Below, in pieces: positions 35,690 through 44,952 of a stretch of 44,952 nucleotides of DNA (position 1 is the stretch's first letter; every line of letters starts with the position of its first letter). Position numbers and translations under genes: made by a program. The notes under the pieces are model-generated. The model saw only the letters and a list, made by a program, of their open reading frames with translations, was not told the DNA's origin and did no database searches. This DNA is from Sphingobacteriales bacterium (GTDB lineage Bacteria > Bacteroidota > Bacteroidia > Sphingobacteriales > Sphingobacteriaceae), in NCBI GenBank assembly GCA_004292865.1, contig RDXP01000121.1, positions 1 to 44,952 of the forward strand, written 5' to 3'.

Positions 35690-36826
35690 ATGAAAACCAT
35701 TACACAAACCCGATTGGGGATTTTAGGCGGAGGCCAACTAGGCCGTATGCTTATACAAGAAGCTATAAACTACAATATTAACGTTTCGGTGTTAGACCCC
35801 GATGCCAATGCGCCTTGTAAAAACCTGTGTAATAAATTTATCATTGGTGCTTTAAACGATTACGATACGGTGTATAATTTTGGCAAAAACCTTGATTTAA
35901 TTACCATAGAAATCGAAAAAGTAAATGTAGAAGCCTTAGAACAACTAGAAAAAGAAGGCGTTGCCGTTTATCCGCAACCACGTGTAATTAGGTTAATACA
36001 GGATAAAGGCTTACAAAAACAGTTTTTTAAGCTAAACGATATTCCTACCGCCGATTTTGAGTTGATACAATCTATCGAGCAATTACAAGCCACAGGCTTC
36101 GATTTTCCGCTGATACAAAAAATACGTAAAGATGGTTACGATGGCAAAGGTGTGGTAAAATTACACAGCCGAAACAAGCTCGAAAACGCATTTACCGCTC
36201 CTAGTATTATAGAGCAATGTATTGATTTTGAGAAAGAAGTAGCCGTAATAGTAAGCCGAAACGAGCGTGGCGAAATAGCCACTTTCCCGATGGTGGAAAT
36301 GGATTTTAACCCCGAAGCCAATTTGGTAGAGTTTTTAATTTCGCCCTCGCAATACCCCGAAGCTATACAGCTACAAGCACAACAAATAGCCACCCAAATA
36401 ATTGTAAAATTAAATATGGTAGGCTTGCTTGCCGTAGAAATGTTTTTAACCAAACAGGGTACATTGCTGGTGAACGAGCTGGCACCACGGCCACACAATA
36501 GCGGCCACCAAAGCATAGAGGGCAATTACACCTCGCAGTTTGCACAGCATTTAAGGGCAATTTTTAATTTGCCACTAGGCGATACCAAAACCATAACCCA
36601 CGCTGTAATGATTAATTTACTGGGCGAAAACGGTTACGATGGCATAGCCATATACCAAGGTTTAGAAAAAATATTGCCCTTATCGGGCGTGTATGTACAC
36701 CTATACGGAAAAATATTTACCAAACCGTACCGTAAAATGGGACACGTAACTATTATAGATGAGGATAGAACCCAAGCCATAGCAAAAGCAAAATTTGTAC
36801 AACAAACCTTAAAAGTAATTGCCTAA
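35690..36826 (+). CDS. purK: N5-carboxyaminoimidazole ribonucleotide synthase
   Basis: ATP-grasp enzyme that carboxylates aminoimidazole ribonucleotide with bicarbonate and ATP in purine synthesis. The 378-residue protein starts with GILGGGQLGRMLIQEA, a nucleotide-binding loop. IRKDGYDGKGVV is the ATP-grasp glycine loop, followed by the conserved IEQCIDFEKEVAVIVSRN and NELAPRPHNSGHQSIE metal-binding segment. Length is normal. purE follows after 23 bases, so the two form one transcript and complete the PurK-PurE two-step route. Confidence 0.96.
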   Translation: MKTITQTRLGILGGGQLGRMLIQEAINYNINVSVLDPDANAPCKNLCNKFIIGALNDYDTVYNFGKNLDLITIEIEKVNVEALEQLEKEGVAVYPQPRVIRLIQDKGLQKQFFKLNDIPTADFELIQSIEQLQATGFDFPLIQKIRKDGYDGKGVVKLHSRNKLENAFTAPSIIEQCIDFEKEVAVIVSRNERGEIATFPMVEMDFNPEANLVEFLISPSQYPEAIQLQAQQIATQIIVKLNMVGLLAVEMFLTKQGTLLVNELAPRPHNSGHQSIEGNYTSQFAQHLRAIFNLPLGDTKTITHAVMINLLGENGYDGIAIYQGLEKILPLSGVYVHLYGKIFTKPYRKMGHVTIIDEDRTQAIAKAKFVQQTLKVIA

Positions 36827-36849
36827 AAAGCACATAAAAAAAACATACA

Positions 36850-37347
36850 ATGGATATTAAAGTAGGAATTATAATGGGCAGCCAATCGGATTTAGGTATT
36901 ATGCAACAAGCCGCCCAGGTGCTTACCCAACTAGGCGTAGGTTTTGAAATAACGGTGGTATCGGCCCACCGCACCCCCGAGCGTATGTTTACTTATGCCC
37001 GTACAGCCACCACCCGAGGCCTAAAAGTAATTATTGCTGGTGCTGGCGGAGCGGCGCATTTGCCCGGTATGGTAGCCTCCATTACGCCATTGCCCGTAAT
37101 AGGTGTTCCCATAAAATCTAGCAATTCTATAGATGGTTGGGATTCGATACTTTCCATATTACAAATGCCCAACGGTGTACCCGTGGCTACGGTAGCCTTA
37201 AATGCGGCAAAAAATGCAGGCATTTTAGCGGCCCAAATTTTGGCTTGCACCGATGCACAACTACTGGCCAATGTGATAGCTTTTAAAGAAGATTTAAGGC
37301 TTAAAGTAGAAGAAAGTGCCGAGGAGATGAAGGGGTTAAAGTTTTAG
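36850..37347 (+). CDS. purE: N5-carboxyaminoimidazole ribonucleotide mutase
   Basis: Moves the carboxyl group of N5-CAIR to give CAIR, working with PurK. The 165-residue protein shows the class I signature: IIMGSQSDLGIM near the start, VVSAHRTPERM with the catalytic His (about 40-50), IAGAGGAAHLPGM, and GVPIKSSNSIDGWDSIL. All the usual active-site residues are seen. It is second in the purK-purE operon and convergent with the OmpA-like gene. No strong terminator is seen in the 41-base gap. Confidence 0.96.
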   Translation: MDIKVGIIMGSQSDLGIMQQAAQVLTQLGVGFEITVVSAHRTPERMFTYARTATTRGLKVIIAGAGGAAHLPGMVASITPLPVIGVPIKSSNSIDGWDSILSILQMPNGVPVATVALNAAKNAGILAAQILACTDAQLLANVIAFKEDLRLKVEESAEEMKGLKF

Positions 37348-37388
37348 ATTTTTGTAAAGTTAAAAAAAGTAAAAAAACCTCACCGCTC

Positions 37389-38264
37389 CTACTTTATCAA
37401 ATTATAAAGCTCATCTAGCTTTGGTGAAAGTACAATTTCTATGCGGCGATTTTTGCTGCGGGCCTCGCTGGTATTGGCAATATCTATGGGTTGGTATTGG
37501 CTTTTACCTGTTGCGGTTAAGCGTATGTATGGTATTTTTTGTTGGTCGGTTAAAAACCGTACTACCGATGTTGCCCTTAAAACGCTTAAATCCCAATTGT
37601 CTTTTATTTGGCCTAGGTTAATTACTTTTTGGTTATCGGTATGGCCTTCAACGGCTACATTTATATCGGGCTGGGTTAACAATACTTTTGCTAAGGCTTG
37701 TAGGGCTAATTTTCCTTTTTCATCAATTACAATGCTACCGCTGCTAAATAATAGTTTATCGGTTAACGATACATAAACTTTGCCATTTTTTACTTCAACG
37801 CTTAGGCCGTTTTCGGTAAAGCCTAATAGTGCTTTTTGGAGTTTGTTTTTTAGGGCTTCGGTGGCGGCATCTCGTTTTTTTAGTATTTCTTCTACTTCAC
37901 GCAGGCGTTGTTCTCGTAGTTTAAGGTCGTCGGATAGTTTGCTTAAATCATCGGAAAGCTTGTTTACATTGCCCGATAGCTTGTTTATTTCGCCCGAGCT
38001 GTTGGCTCTTAATTTGGTATAATTGCTATTTAGGTCGTTTAATTTTTCGTCTAAACTGGCAATTTGTTTATGTAAAGCCGAGGTATCGGCTTGTAAGGCT
38101 GCTTTTTCGGTTTCTAAGCCTGCGGTAATGGTTCGGCATTTTTCCCACCCTGTGGCAATCGAATCTTTTTGTGCTAATAATTGTTTGTATTTTTTGTTTG
38201 ATAATACAACGCAAGAGGTTAAAAAAAGTAAGGTAGTAAGTGCAATAAAACTAAATTTTCTCAT
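37389..38264 (-). CDS. OmpA-family peptidoglycan-binding lipoprotein with coiled coil
   Basis: 291 residues from the ATG at 38264. The signal ends LFLTSC, so Cys18 is the lipidated residue. Residues about 25-140 are a long coiled coil (LNDLNSNYTKLRAN, NKLSDDLSKLSDDLKLREQR). The C-terminal OmpA-like domain (about 165-285) has LLFSSGSIVIDEKGK, VAVEGHTDNQKV with the Asp that binds diaminopimelate, and RSKNRRIEIVLSP with the conserved Arg. It tethers the outer membrane to peptidoglycan. A longer frame from 38291 overlaps the upstream gene and is not preferred. It follows DUF2461 after 13 bases, so it is likely in the same operon. Confidence 0.92.
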   Translation of the reverse strand: MRKFSFIALTTLLFLTSCVVLSNKKYKQLLAQKDSIATGWEKCRTITAGLETEKAALQADTSALHKQIASLDEKLNDLNSNYTKLRANSSGEINKLSGNVNKLSDDLSKLSDDLKLREQRLREVEEILKKRDAATEALKNKLQKALLGFTENGLSVEVKNGKVYVSLTDKLLFSSGSIVIDEKGKLALQALAKVLLTQPDINVAVEGHTDNQKVINLGQIKDNWDLSVLRATSVVRFLTDQQKIPYIRLTATGKSQYQPIDIANTSEARSKNRRIEIVLSPKLDELYNLIK

Positions 38265-38277
38265 TATTAATATGTGG

Positions 38278-38940
38278 TTATTGTATGGCATTTTTTATAA
38301 AATGGGTTAAAGGCGAAATTAAAGATAATCCTTTTATCATTTTTTCTATGATGGTATGCTGCATCATTTCATCATCGGTAAAGCTATGAAAAACTGTATA
38401 GCTTTTAAGTTTTAATAGTTCAATATTTTCGTTATCGGCGTTGTACCCTTTGGGGCAGGTTTTTAATTTATCAGTTTGGCTTAGTGTTTCAAAAAAATTT
38501 ACAAAACTAGGGGCTTCTATTATTGTCTTAAATTGAGCGGCATTGTAGTCAATCTCTTGTCTTATGGCTTTAAGGTGTGCGGCTTCGGGCATCCAATATC
38601 CGCCTGCAATAAAGCTATTATTGGGCTGTATTTGTATGTAATAGCCTGGGTAATTGCCGTTTTTTCCGTTGGCCGAAAAACCCATTCCGAAGTTGTTTTT
38701 GTAAGGTGCTTTATCTTTACTAAACCTTACATCGCGGTAAATACGCATTACACTTTTTTTCGCCGTTAGGTTATTTGGAATGCTTGTATCAATTTTTTGT
38801 AATTGCGCTAGTACATCATCGGCGAAAGCCAAAACATTTTGTTGCGCTGTTTCGTAAGCCACCTTATTGGCCAAAAACCAATCTCGGTTGTTGTTTTCGG
38901 CTAGGTTTGCTAAAAACTCAAAAGTTTGTTTATTAATCAT
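38278..38940 (-). CDS. DUF2461 domain protein
   Basis: A cytoplasmic protein of the DUF2461 family, 220 residues from MINKQTFEFLANLAENNNRDW. Family motifs are NRDWFLANK near the start, MRIYRDVRFSKDKAPYKNNF and YYIQIQPNNSFIAGGYWMP. The function is not established. ATGs at 38958 and 38946 are alternatives. The start at 38940 fits the family best and overlaps the DUF983 gene by eight bases, so the two are translationally coupled. Confidence 0.88.
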   Translation of the reverse strand: MINKQTFEFLANLAENNNRDWFLANKVAYETAQQNVLAFADDVLAQLQKIDTSIPNNLTAKKSVMRIYRDVRFSKDKAPYKNNFGMGFSANGKNGNYPGYYIQIQPNNSFIAGGYWMPEAAHLKAIRQEIDYNAAQFKTIIEAPSFVNFFETLSQTDKLKTCPKGYNADNENIELLKLKSYTVFHSFTDDEMMQHTIIEKMIKGLSLISPLTHFIKNAIQ

Positions 38941-39319
38941 GGTCATAATGGGCAACATATTTTACATTGGGCGAAAGCCAATACATTAAAATTACTCGCG
39001 AATACCTAAAATTTATGGGCGAAAACAAAAAACTTGCTAGTAAAATAGCACCTACATATACCCATGGCGAGTGTTCTTCGTGGGTAATTAAATAGGTTAA
39101 CAAGCCAATGGCAACGCTAAGCATTACATTAAGCACATAACTTACATACATTGCCACGTAAAAATATCCTGGCTCTATTTCGTACTTAAAGCTACATTTT
39201 GGGCAGTTTTGATGCATTTTTTGCGATTTGTAACCATACATTGCTGTTGCAAATAAATTGCCTTGCCTACAACGTGGGCATTTGGCATGTAACATTGCGT
39301 AATATTGGGAAGTAGGCAT
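38933..39319 (-). CDS. DUF983 membrane protein with zinc ribbon
   Basis: A small membrane protein, 128 residues. Residues 14-17 (CPRC) and 39-42 (CPKC) form a zinc-ribbon-like pair before two hydrophobic helices (about 53-79 and 86-106). GYFYVAMYVSYVLNV is typical of DUF983. The function is unknown. It is the first gene of a minus-strand set of three: DUF983, DUF2461, OmpA-like lipoprotein. Confidence 0.88.
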   Translation of the reverse strand: MPTSQYYAMLHAKCPRCRQGNLFATAMYGYKSQKMHQNCPKCSFKYEIEPGYFYVAMYVSYVLNVMLSVAIGLLTYLITHEEHSPWVYVGAILLASFLFSPINFRYSRVILMYWLSPNVKYVAHYDHD

Positions 39320-39441
39320 GGGCTAAAAGTTTAGTTGTTGATTGTGCAAAATGTATTGGCAATTTAATATTTTTTATCTTAGGCGAAGGTAATAAATGCA
39401 AGTTTTTTGTTGTTTTTTTATACCTGGCATATACTTGATGT

Positions 39442-39480
39442 GGGGGGGGTAAGAAAGCGAATCGTTTTCTTATATCTTTG
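39442..39480 (+). promoter_or_regulatory. Putative pbpC promoter with a G8 tract
   Basis: TATCTTTG (39473-39480) fits the -7 consensus. In place of a -33 TTTG, a run of eight G (39442-39449) ends 23 bases upstream. Homopolymer G is rare in this AT-rich genome. The ATG is 110 bases downstream, which is a long leader. Confidence 0.35.
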
Positions 39481-39590
39481 TTAATTTGTTAAATAACTTA
39501 TCATTTAATTTTTGGCGCATAAGTATTAAAACATATTTAACCTTTCGGCTTTGGCTATTACAATAAAAACCATTAATTTAATTTGCATTA

Positions 39591-41954
39591 ATGAAAATTA
39601 AAAAGGCATTAAAAAAATATATTTGGCTATTGGTGGGGCTTGTTATACTTGTTGGTTTTTGGTTTTCGCTTCCTGCACCTTTATTTAATGCACCTACTTG
39701 CTTTGTTGTAAAAGCCAGCAATGGGCACTTATTAAGTGCCGCCATAGCCGCCGATGGGCAGTGGCGTTTCCCCATTGCCGATACCGTACCCCATAAATTT
39801 GCAAAATGTATTACCTCTTTTGAAGATAAACGCTTTTACCAGCATTTCGGGGTAGATTTTTGGGCTTTAGCTAGGGCAATAAAAATCAATATCAAAAACC
39901 AAAAAACCAAAAGCGGCGCCAGTACCCTTAGTATGCAGGTAATTCGGCTTAGCCGTAATAAACCCCGAACGATTTGGCAAAAAACAATCGAAATGGTACT
40001 GGCTTTTAGGTTAGAACTTTCGTACTCAAAACCCCAAATATTGGCTCTTTATGCCAGTAATGCCCCTTTTGGGAGTAATGTAGTAGGCCTTGAGGCCGCC
40101 GCATGGCGTTATTATGGCCGCCAAGCCAGCACACTTTCCTGGGCCGAAATGGCTACCTTGGCGGTATTACCCAATGCGCCATCATTAATACACTTGGGCA
40201 AAAACAGGGTGGCCTTATTAAAAAAAAGGAACGCACTTTTAGATAAACTCAGCACCCAAAATACTATTGATAAAAGCACTTGCCAGCTGGCAAAATTAGA
40301 AGCTATACCACAAAGCCCCCTTGCATTGCCACAAAACGCACCCCATTTGCTGGATAGGTTTAAGCAAGATTTTAGCACACTTAAAGCTGATAAAACACTG
40401 CTTATAAGCACTATAAACGAAACCCTACAGCATAACGTTGCCAGCATTATTAAACGCTACCACCAACAATACAAAGCCAACGGAATAAATAATGCGGCAG
40501 CTTTGGTATTGGATATAGAAACAGGAAATACTTTGGCTTACATAGGCAATATTTACGAACCACAAAACCCCGAAATGGAAAGCCATGTGGATATGATAAA
40601 AGCGGTACGTAGCCCAGGCAGTACGCTAAAACCCCTGCTTTATGCCAGCATGTTAACCGATGGAATGCTATTGCCCAACACTTTAATAGCCGATATCCCC
40701 ACCCAAATAGGCGGCTACACACCTCAAAACTACGATTTAGGTTACGATGGTGCCATACCTGCAGCTAAGGCACTAAGCCGGTCGTTAAATATACCAGCGG
40801 TAAAAATGCTGCAGCAATATAAATACGAACGTTTTTACCAACAGCTTAAAAAATTAGGCATTACAAGCCTTAATAACCCTGCCGATTTTTACGGTTTATC
40901 TATAATTTTGGGAGGTTGCGAAACTTCTATGTGGCAATTATCGGGTGTGTATGCCAGCATGGCCCGTACACTAAATCATTATCCAAAACATCCCCAACAA
41001 TACAATTTCAACGATTACCACCAGCCACAATACATTAGCCAAAAAAATCAAAACGAACAATTAAGTACCTCATCGGTATTAGATTATGGTTCCATATATT
41101 ACACCTTTGCAGCCATGCAAGAAGTAATGCGGCCTGGCGAAGAATTATTGTGGGAGCAGTTTTCATCGTCCCAAAAAATAGCCTGGAAAACAGGTACCAG
41201 CTTTGGTTTTAGAGATGGCTGGGCAATAGGTTTAACCTCCAAATACTTGGTATGTGTGTGGGTAGGCAATGCCGATGGCGAAGGCCGCCCCGAGCTAACA
41301 GGCATAAAAACGGCTGCCCCCATGTTGTTCGATATTTTTAATTTACTGCCCGCAAGTGCCCCTTTTGTTATCCCTTACCGTAATATGGCAAAGGTATTGG
41401 TGTGTAAAAAAAGCGGTTATAGGGCCAGTATGTGCGCTGGGGCGGAGGATGTGTATATGCCTAAAAATGCGCTAAAATCGGCTTTATGCCCTTATCACCA
41501 ATTAATACACGTTAATAAAACGAAAACTTATCGGGTAAATTCGGCTTGCGCCACTACTGATAATATGTTGCATATTAATTGGTTTGTATTGCCGCCAGCC
41601 ATGGCTTATTACTATAAAATACGCCATCCCGATTACGAAGCCTTGCCACCTTTATCGCCAACCTGTACCGATGAGCAAGATGCTTACCGCCCTTTAGAAC
41701 TTATTTACCCTAAAAACAATGCGAAAATTTACATCCCTACAGAAATTAATGGCAATAAAGGCAAAGTAATATTTAGTGCCGCCCACCGAAACACCCAAAG
41801 TAAAATTTACTGGTGGCTAGATGATGTATATATAAGCACAACATTTAATTTACACGAGCTAGCATTAAACCCAAGTATTGGTAAACACAGCATTACATTG
41901 GAAGACGATAGGGGAAATAAGTTGATGCAGGTTTTTGAGGTACTAAGAAAGTAG
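39591..41954 (+). CDS. pbpC: Penicillin-binding protein 1C
   Basis: A bifunctional peptidoglycan synthase, 787 residues. The N-terminal membrane anchor is at about 8-28. The glycosyltransferase domain has SFEDKRFYQHFGVD with catalytic Glu78, then GASTLSMQVIRL and LYASNAPFGSNVVGLEAA. The transpeptidase has SPGSTLKP (Ser344, Lys347), SRSLNIPA (SxN) and WKTGTSFGFRD (Lys533). The C-terminal part from about 690 is the BiPBP-C domain (LIYPKNNAKIYIP ... WWLDDVYI) typical of PBP1C. All catalytic motifs are intact. The partner alpha2-macroglobulin gene often linked to pbpC is not in the window. Confidence 0.95.
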   Translation: MKIKKALKKYIWLLVGLVILVGFWFSLPAPLFNAPTCFVVKASNGHLLSAAIAADGQWRFPIADTVPHKFAKCITSFEDKRFYQHFGVDFWALARAIKINIKNQKTKSGASTLSMQVIRLSRNKPRTIWQKTIEMVLAFRLELSYSKPQILALYASNAPFGSNVVGLEAAAWRYYGRQASTLSWAEMATLAVLPNAPSLIHLGKNRVALLKKRNALLDKLSTQNTIDKSTCQLAKLEAIPQSPLALPQNAPHLLDRFKQDFSTLKADKTLLISTINETLQHNVASIIKRYHQQYKANGINNAAALVLDIETGNTLAYIGNIYEPQNPEMESHVDMIKAVRSPGSTLKPLLYASMLTDGMLLPNTLIADIPTQIGGYTPQNYDLGYDGAIPAAKALSRSLNIPAVKMLQQYKYERFYQQLKKLGITSLNNPADFYGLSIILGGCETSMWQLSGVYASMARTLNHYPKHPQQYNFNDYHQPQYISQKNQNEQLSTSSVLDYGSIYYTFAAMQEVMRPGEELLWEQFSSSQKIAWKTGTSFGFRDGWAIGLTSKYLVCVWVGNADGEGRPELTGIKTAAPMLFDIFNLLPASAPFVIPYRNMAKVLVCKKSGYRASMCAGAEDVYMPKNALKSALCPYHQLIHVNKTKTYRVNSACATTDNMLHINWFVLPPAMAYYYKIRHPDYEALPPLSPTCTDEQDAYRPLELIYPKNNAKIYIPTEINGNKGKVIFSAAHRNTQSKIYWWLDDVYISTTFNLHELALNPSIGKHSITLEDDRGNKLMQVFEVLRK

Positions 41955-42016
41955 CGTTACCTAAATAAAAATCGAAAATTAAGTTTTAAATTTACATCCA
42001 CACATAAAAGCCAAAA

Positions 42017-42721
42017 ATGTTAGCCAACCTCGACCTTCAAAATTTATTAGTTTTAGATATCGAAACAGTACCCCAATACAAGTATTTTAGCGAAATGCCC
42101 CCGCATTTTCAAAAACTGTGGGAACAAAAAACAAAGTTTCAGCGCAAAGAAGAACAAGCCCCCGAAGATTTTTACGAACGGGCGGGTATATGGGCCGAGT
42201 TTGGCAAAATAGTGTGCATATCGGTAGGTGTTTTTAGAGGCGAAAATAATTTAAGAATAAAATCTTTTTATGGTGATGATGAAAAAATACTTTTGCAGGA
42301 TTTTATAAACCTATTAAACAAGCAAGCCAAGCAGCTTATTTTGGGAGCGCATAATGGCAAAGAATTTGATTTCCCGTACTTGTGCCGCCGCATGTTGATA
42401 AACGATTTAAAAATACCACAACAGCTAGATATTGCTGGCAAAAAACCTTGGGAAATTAACCATATTGATACCATGGAGTTGTGGAAATTTGGTGATTATA
42501 AAAACTATACTTCGCTAAATTTACTGGCAGCTATATTTAACATACCCACCCCAAAAGATGATATTGATGGTAGCGAGGTGGGTAATGTGTATTGGCAACA
42601 AAATGATTTAGAACGAATTAAAATTTATTGTCAAAAAGATGTAGTAACCACCTGCCGCTTAATACAACGCTTTAAAGGTATAGCCATGCTGGCCGATGAT
42701 AGTATAACCTTTGTAGATTGA
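42017..42721 (+). CDS. Predicted 3'-5' exonuclease, PolB-type
   Basis: A stand-alone DnaQ-like exonuclease of the family related to the proofreading domain of DNA polymerase B (DNA_pol_B_exo2), 234 residues. The motifs are Exo I VLDIETVP (Asp14, Glu16), Exo II GAHNGKEFDFPYLCRRM with Asn and Asp, and Exo III YCQKDVVTTCRL (Tyr-x3-Asp). IDTMELWKFGDYKNYTSL lies between. It is complete and has no polymerase domain. Whether it acts in DNA repair is inference. It stands alone, 62 bases after pbpC, and may share its transcript. Confidence 0.9.
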   Translation: MLANLDLQNLLVLDIETVPQYKYFSEMPPHFQKLWEQKTKFQRKEEQAPEDFYERAGIWAEFGKIVCISVGVFRGENNLRIKSFYGDDEKILLQDFINLLNKQAKQLILGAHNGKEFDFPYLCRRMLINDLKIPQQLDIAGKKPWEINHIDTMELWKFGDYKNYTSLNLLAAIFNIPTPKDDIDGSEVGNVYWQQNDLERIKIYCQKDVVTTCRLIQRFKGIAMLADDSITFVD

Positions 42722-42969
42722 TTAAAATTTTAAGTTACCCTTTTTATTTTAAAACAAAATGATTAAAGCCTTGTTAAAAAAAAACAAATCACTCGTTTAA
42801 GCAGGGTTTAATAATTCAATTAAAAAAAAAAATACATTTTTTATTCGACAGAAACAATACTTTTATTCAAAAAAAAATCAATTTTTAGCCCCCATAAGTA
42901 CATTAAAATTGCACTTATCTACAAAAAAAAAGCACAACAAAAACAAAATGATAAAATAATAAATTACTA

Positions 42970-43000
42970 TTTGCATTTACACTAAAGAATTCTATCTTTG
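42970..43000 (+). promoter_or_regulatory. Promoter of the tRNA-Lys gene
   Basis: TTTG (42970-42973), 19 bases, TATCTTTG (42993-43000), a full match to the Bacteroidota TTTG-N19-TAnnTTTG consensus, 45 bases before the tRNA. The other 250 bases back to 42722 are A-rich and hold nothing recognised. Confidence 0.75.
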
Positions 43001-43045
43001 CACAACTTAAAAAAATCGACCTTTAGTTTCTTTTTTTTTAAAATT

Positions 43046-43118
43046 GATTCCGTAGCTCAGCTGGTAGAGCATTACACTTTTAATGTAGTGGTCCTGGGTT
43101 CGAATCCCAGCGGGATCA
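43046..43118 (+). tRNA. tRNA-Lys (anticodon TTT)
   Basis: Seventy-three bases fold as a complete cloverleaf: acceptor GATTCCG/CGGGATC with one G-T pair, D-arm with AGCTCAGCTGGTAGAGC, anticodon loop CTTTTAA with TTT at 43079-43081, T-arm GGGTTCGAATCCC. The 3' CCA is not encoded. A consensus promoter and a strong terminator flank it. Confidence 0.97.
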
Positions 43119-43130
43119 CACTAAAAAGCA

Positions 43131-43170
43131 AAAAGCCTTCAAATATTAGTATTTGAAGGCTTTTTGTTTT
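43131..43170 (+). terminator. Terminator after tRNA-Lys
   Basis: AAAAGCCTTCAAATA / TATTTGAAGGCTTTT (43131-43145 and 43150-43164) is a perfect 15-bp stem with loop TTAG and a T-rich tail. Confidence 0.9.
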
Positions 43171-43374
43171 TTACACCATCTCATTTTACGCATATAATTT
43201 TACCTCATTATAAAAAAATTGGCGTATCCAAAAAAACTATAAAAAAAATGGCTGGGTAATGTGTAGCAAAACCCTAAATTTAAAATCTAATTTACATCAA
43301 ATTATAAAATATAAAGGCTAAACCTTAAATTCGCATCGCAATTAAAAATTTTCAACTAAAAAAAATAAAAAAAA

Positions 43375-44952
43375 ATGGCTTTCGATATCAACATGATCAA
43401 AGAAGTTTACGATAACTTGGGTAATAAACTAGCTATTGCCCGTAAAGTTGTGGGTAAACCCTTAACGCTTACCGAAAAAATATTGTATTCGCATTTATGG
43501 GATAACCCAGCGGTACAAACTTACCTACGAGGTGTAGATTATGTTGATTTTGCGCCCGACCGTGTGGCCATGCAAGATGCCACTGCACAAATGGCGCTTT
43601 TGCAATTTATGCAAGCTGGACGCCCAAAAGTGGCGGTGCCTAGTACCGTACATTGCGACCATTTGATACAAGCCGAAATAGGTGCCGATAAAGATTTGGC
43701 CACAGCCAAAATCCAAAATAAAGAAGTTTACGACTTTTTATCCTCGGTATCAAATAAATACGGTTTAGGTTTTTGGAAACCAGGGGCAGGTATTATTCAC
43801 CAAGTGGTGTTAGAAAACTACGCTTTCCCGGGTGGTATGATGATAGGTACCGATAGCCACACGCCCAATGCTGGTGGTTTAGGTATGATTGCTATTGGCG
43901 TTGGCGGTGCCGATGCTTGCGATGTAATGGCTGGTTTAGCTTGGGAACTTAAATTCCCTAAACTAATAGGCGTAAAACTTACAGGCAAACTTTCGGGTTG
44001 GACATCGGCCAAAGATGTGATACTAAAAGTTGCGGGTATTTTAACTGTAAAAGGTGGTACAGGTGCAATTGTAGAATATTTTGGCGAAGGCGCTCGTTCG
44101 CTTTCGGCAACGGGTAAAGGTACCATTTGTAATATGGGTGCCGAAATTGGTGCAACAACATCAATTTTTGGGTACGATGAAAAATCGGAAGCGTATTTAA
44201 GAGTTACCGATAGAAGCGATATTGCCGACCTTGCCAACCAAGTTAAAGCACATTTAACAGGCGATGATGAGGTGTATGCCAACCCAGCTTTATATTTTGA
44301 TGAGGTTATTGAGATTGATTTAAGCACCTTAGAACCACATATTAATGGGCCGTTTACACCCGATTTGGCTTGGCCAATATCTAAATTTGCTGCCGCAGTT
44401 AAAGAAAACGGTTGGCCCGAGAAATTGGAAGTAGGCCTAATAGGGTCTTGCACCAATTCTAGCTACGAAGATATTTCGAGGGCGGCATCGCTGGCGCAAC
44501 AAGCGGTTGATAAACATTTAACGGCAAAATCGGAATTTACCATTACCCCAGGTAGCGAACAGGTACGCTTTACCGTTGACCGCGATGGTTTTTTAAATAC
44601 TTTTGATAAAATGGGTGGCGTAGTTTTGGCAAACGCTTGCGGCCCTTGTATTGGCCAATGGGCTCGCCACGGTGCCGAAAAACAAGAACGTAACTCTATC
44701 ATTACCTCGTTTAACCGCAACTTTGCTAAACGAGCCGATGGTAACCCCAATACGCATTCGTTTGTAGCATCGCCCGAGGTGGTAACCGCCTTAGCCATTG
44801 CTGGAAGTTTAACGTTTAACCCTTTAACCGATACTTTAACCAATAACAACGGCGAGCAAGTAAAACTAGATGAGCCAACAGGCTGGGAATTACCATCTTT
44901 AGGCTTTGCGGTAGAAGATGCAGGTTACCAAGCCCCAGCCGAGGATGGCAGT
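43375..44952 (+). CDS. acn: Aconitate hydratase, mitochondrial type, 5' part only
   Basis: Interconverts citrate and isocitrate in the TCA cycle with a [4Fe-4S] cluster. The frame from ATG 43375 is open to the right edge, giving 526 of about 750 residues. It shows [14 protein letters not shown]-like [11 protein letters not shown] (about 106-116), [20 protein letters not shown] (about 158-177), the first cluster Cys in [10 protein letters not shown] and the other two in [10 protein letters not shown], then [14 protein letters not shown]. All three ligands are visible. The segment order and spacing match the mitochondrial-type enzyme common in Bacteroidota rather than AcnA or AcnB of E. coli. 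The C-terminal swivel domain is missing only because of the window edge. Confidence 0.96.
   Translation, partial: MAFDINMIKEVYDNLGNKLAIARKVVGKPLTLTEKILYSHLWDNPAVQTYLRGVDYVDFAPDRVAMQDATAQMALLQFMQAGRPKVAVPSTVHCDHLIQAEIGADKDLATAKIQNKEVYDFLSSVSNKYGLGFWKPGAGIIHQVVLENYAFPGGMMIGTDSHTPNAGGLGMIAIGVGGADACDVMAGLAWELKFPKLIGVKLTGKLSGWTSAKDVILKVAGILTVKGGTGAIVEYFGEGARSLSATGKGTICNMGAEIGATTSIFGYDEKSEAYLRVTDRSDIADLANQVKAHLTGDDEVYANPALYFDEVIEIDLSTLEPHINGPFTPDLAWPISKFAAAVKENGWPEKLEVGLIGSCTNSSYEDISRAASLAQQAVDKHLTAKSEFTITPGSEQVRFTVDRDGFLNTFDKMGGVVLANACGPCIGQWARHGAEKQERNSIITSFNRNFAKRADGNPNTHSFVASPEVVTALAIAGSLTFNPLTDTLTNNNGEQVKLDEPTGWELPSLGFAVEDAGYQAPAEDGS

Noticed and set aside
43818-44456. 212-codon minus-strand frame inside the aconitase gene
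   Set aside because: It is a shadow of aconitase; composition is Ser/Pro-rich as expected for an antisense frame.

Overview
The window looks like the chromosome of a low-GC Bacteroidota, probably a Sphingobacteriales/Chitinophagales-type organism. The evidence is the many lipoproteins with short SCKK-type lipoboxes, TAnnTTTG -7 promoter motifs (one tRNA promoter is a full TTTG-N19-TATCTTTG), A-rich leaders, a CcsA/CcmF-type cytochrome c system with a Cys-type CcmE, a DUF2520/KdsC/Maf gene group, and a large lamin-tail/FlgD-like secreted protein. Placement below phylum is inference. No phage, CRISPR array or rRNA operon is visible. There is one tRNA gene, tRNA-Lys(TTT).

Layout. 1-9.4 kb: the 5' part of a cysteine desulfurase gene (runs off the left edge), aguB, purN, a DUF547 protein, RNase R, an unknown lipoprotein, purF and an OmpH-like lipoprotein. 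9.5-14.8 kb: guanine deaminase, a GC-rich structured intergenic element, enolase, a fatty acid desaturase ending in a simple repeat, a second related GC-rich element, a periplasmic rhodanese and an orphan NarL-type response regulator. 14.9-19.0 kb: ccmE-ccmF, then a REP-associated tyrosine transposase (RAYT) between two ~185-bp direct repeats built of palindromes, plus a tandem array of half-palindromes. 19.0-22.8 kb: DUF2520-fdx-iscX-kdsC-maf on the plus strand, convergent with asd. 22.9-30.6 kb: the 1054-residue secreted protein, phosphosulfolactate synthase, a TPR protein and a subtilase. 30.6-34.1 kb: a minus-strand surface-protein operon (lipoprotein, two beta-barrel-like proteins, a decayed third one). 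34.4-44.95 kb: a HI0933-type flavoprotein, purK-purE, OmpA-like lipoprotein/DUF2461/DUF983, PBP1C, a PolB-type exonuclease, tRNA-Lys and the 5' part of aconitase (runs off the right edge).

The most interesting locus is the surface operon at 30.6-34.1 kb. Its first gene has a promoter, an ATG and a run of ten-base repeats between the ATG and the lipoprotein signal. As sequenced the ATG is out of frame with the lipoprotein and stops after 31 codons; one extra unit, or two fewer, restores the frame. The repeat is open in all three frames. This is what a slipped-strand phase-variation switch looks like, here caught in the OFF state. Second in interest are the RAYT locus, where one flanking repeat carries a copy of the transposase start region, and the two structured GC-rich intergenic elements.

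Purine genes are scattered (purN, purF, purK-purE, guaD). Envelope and secretion functions (lipoproteins, OmpH-like and OmpA-like proteins, PBP1C, KdsC) form much of the rest, with central metabolism (enolase, aconitase, Asd).
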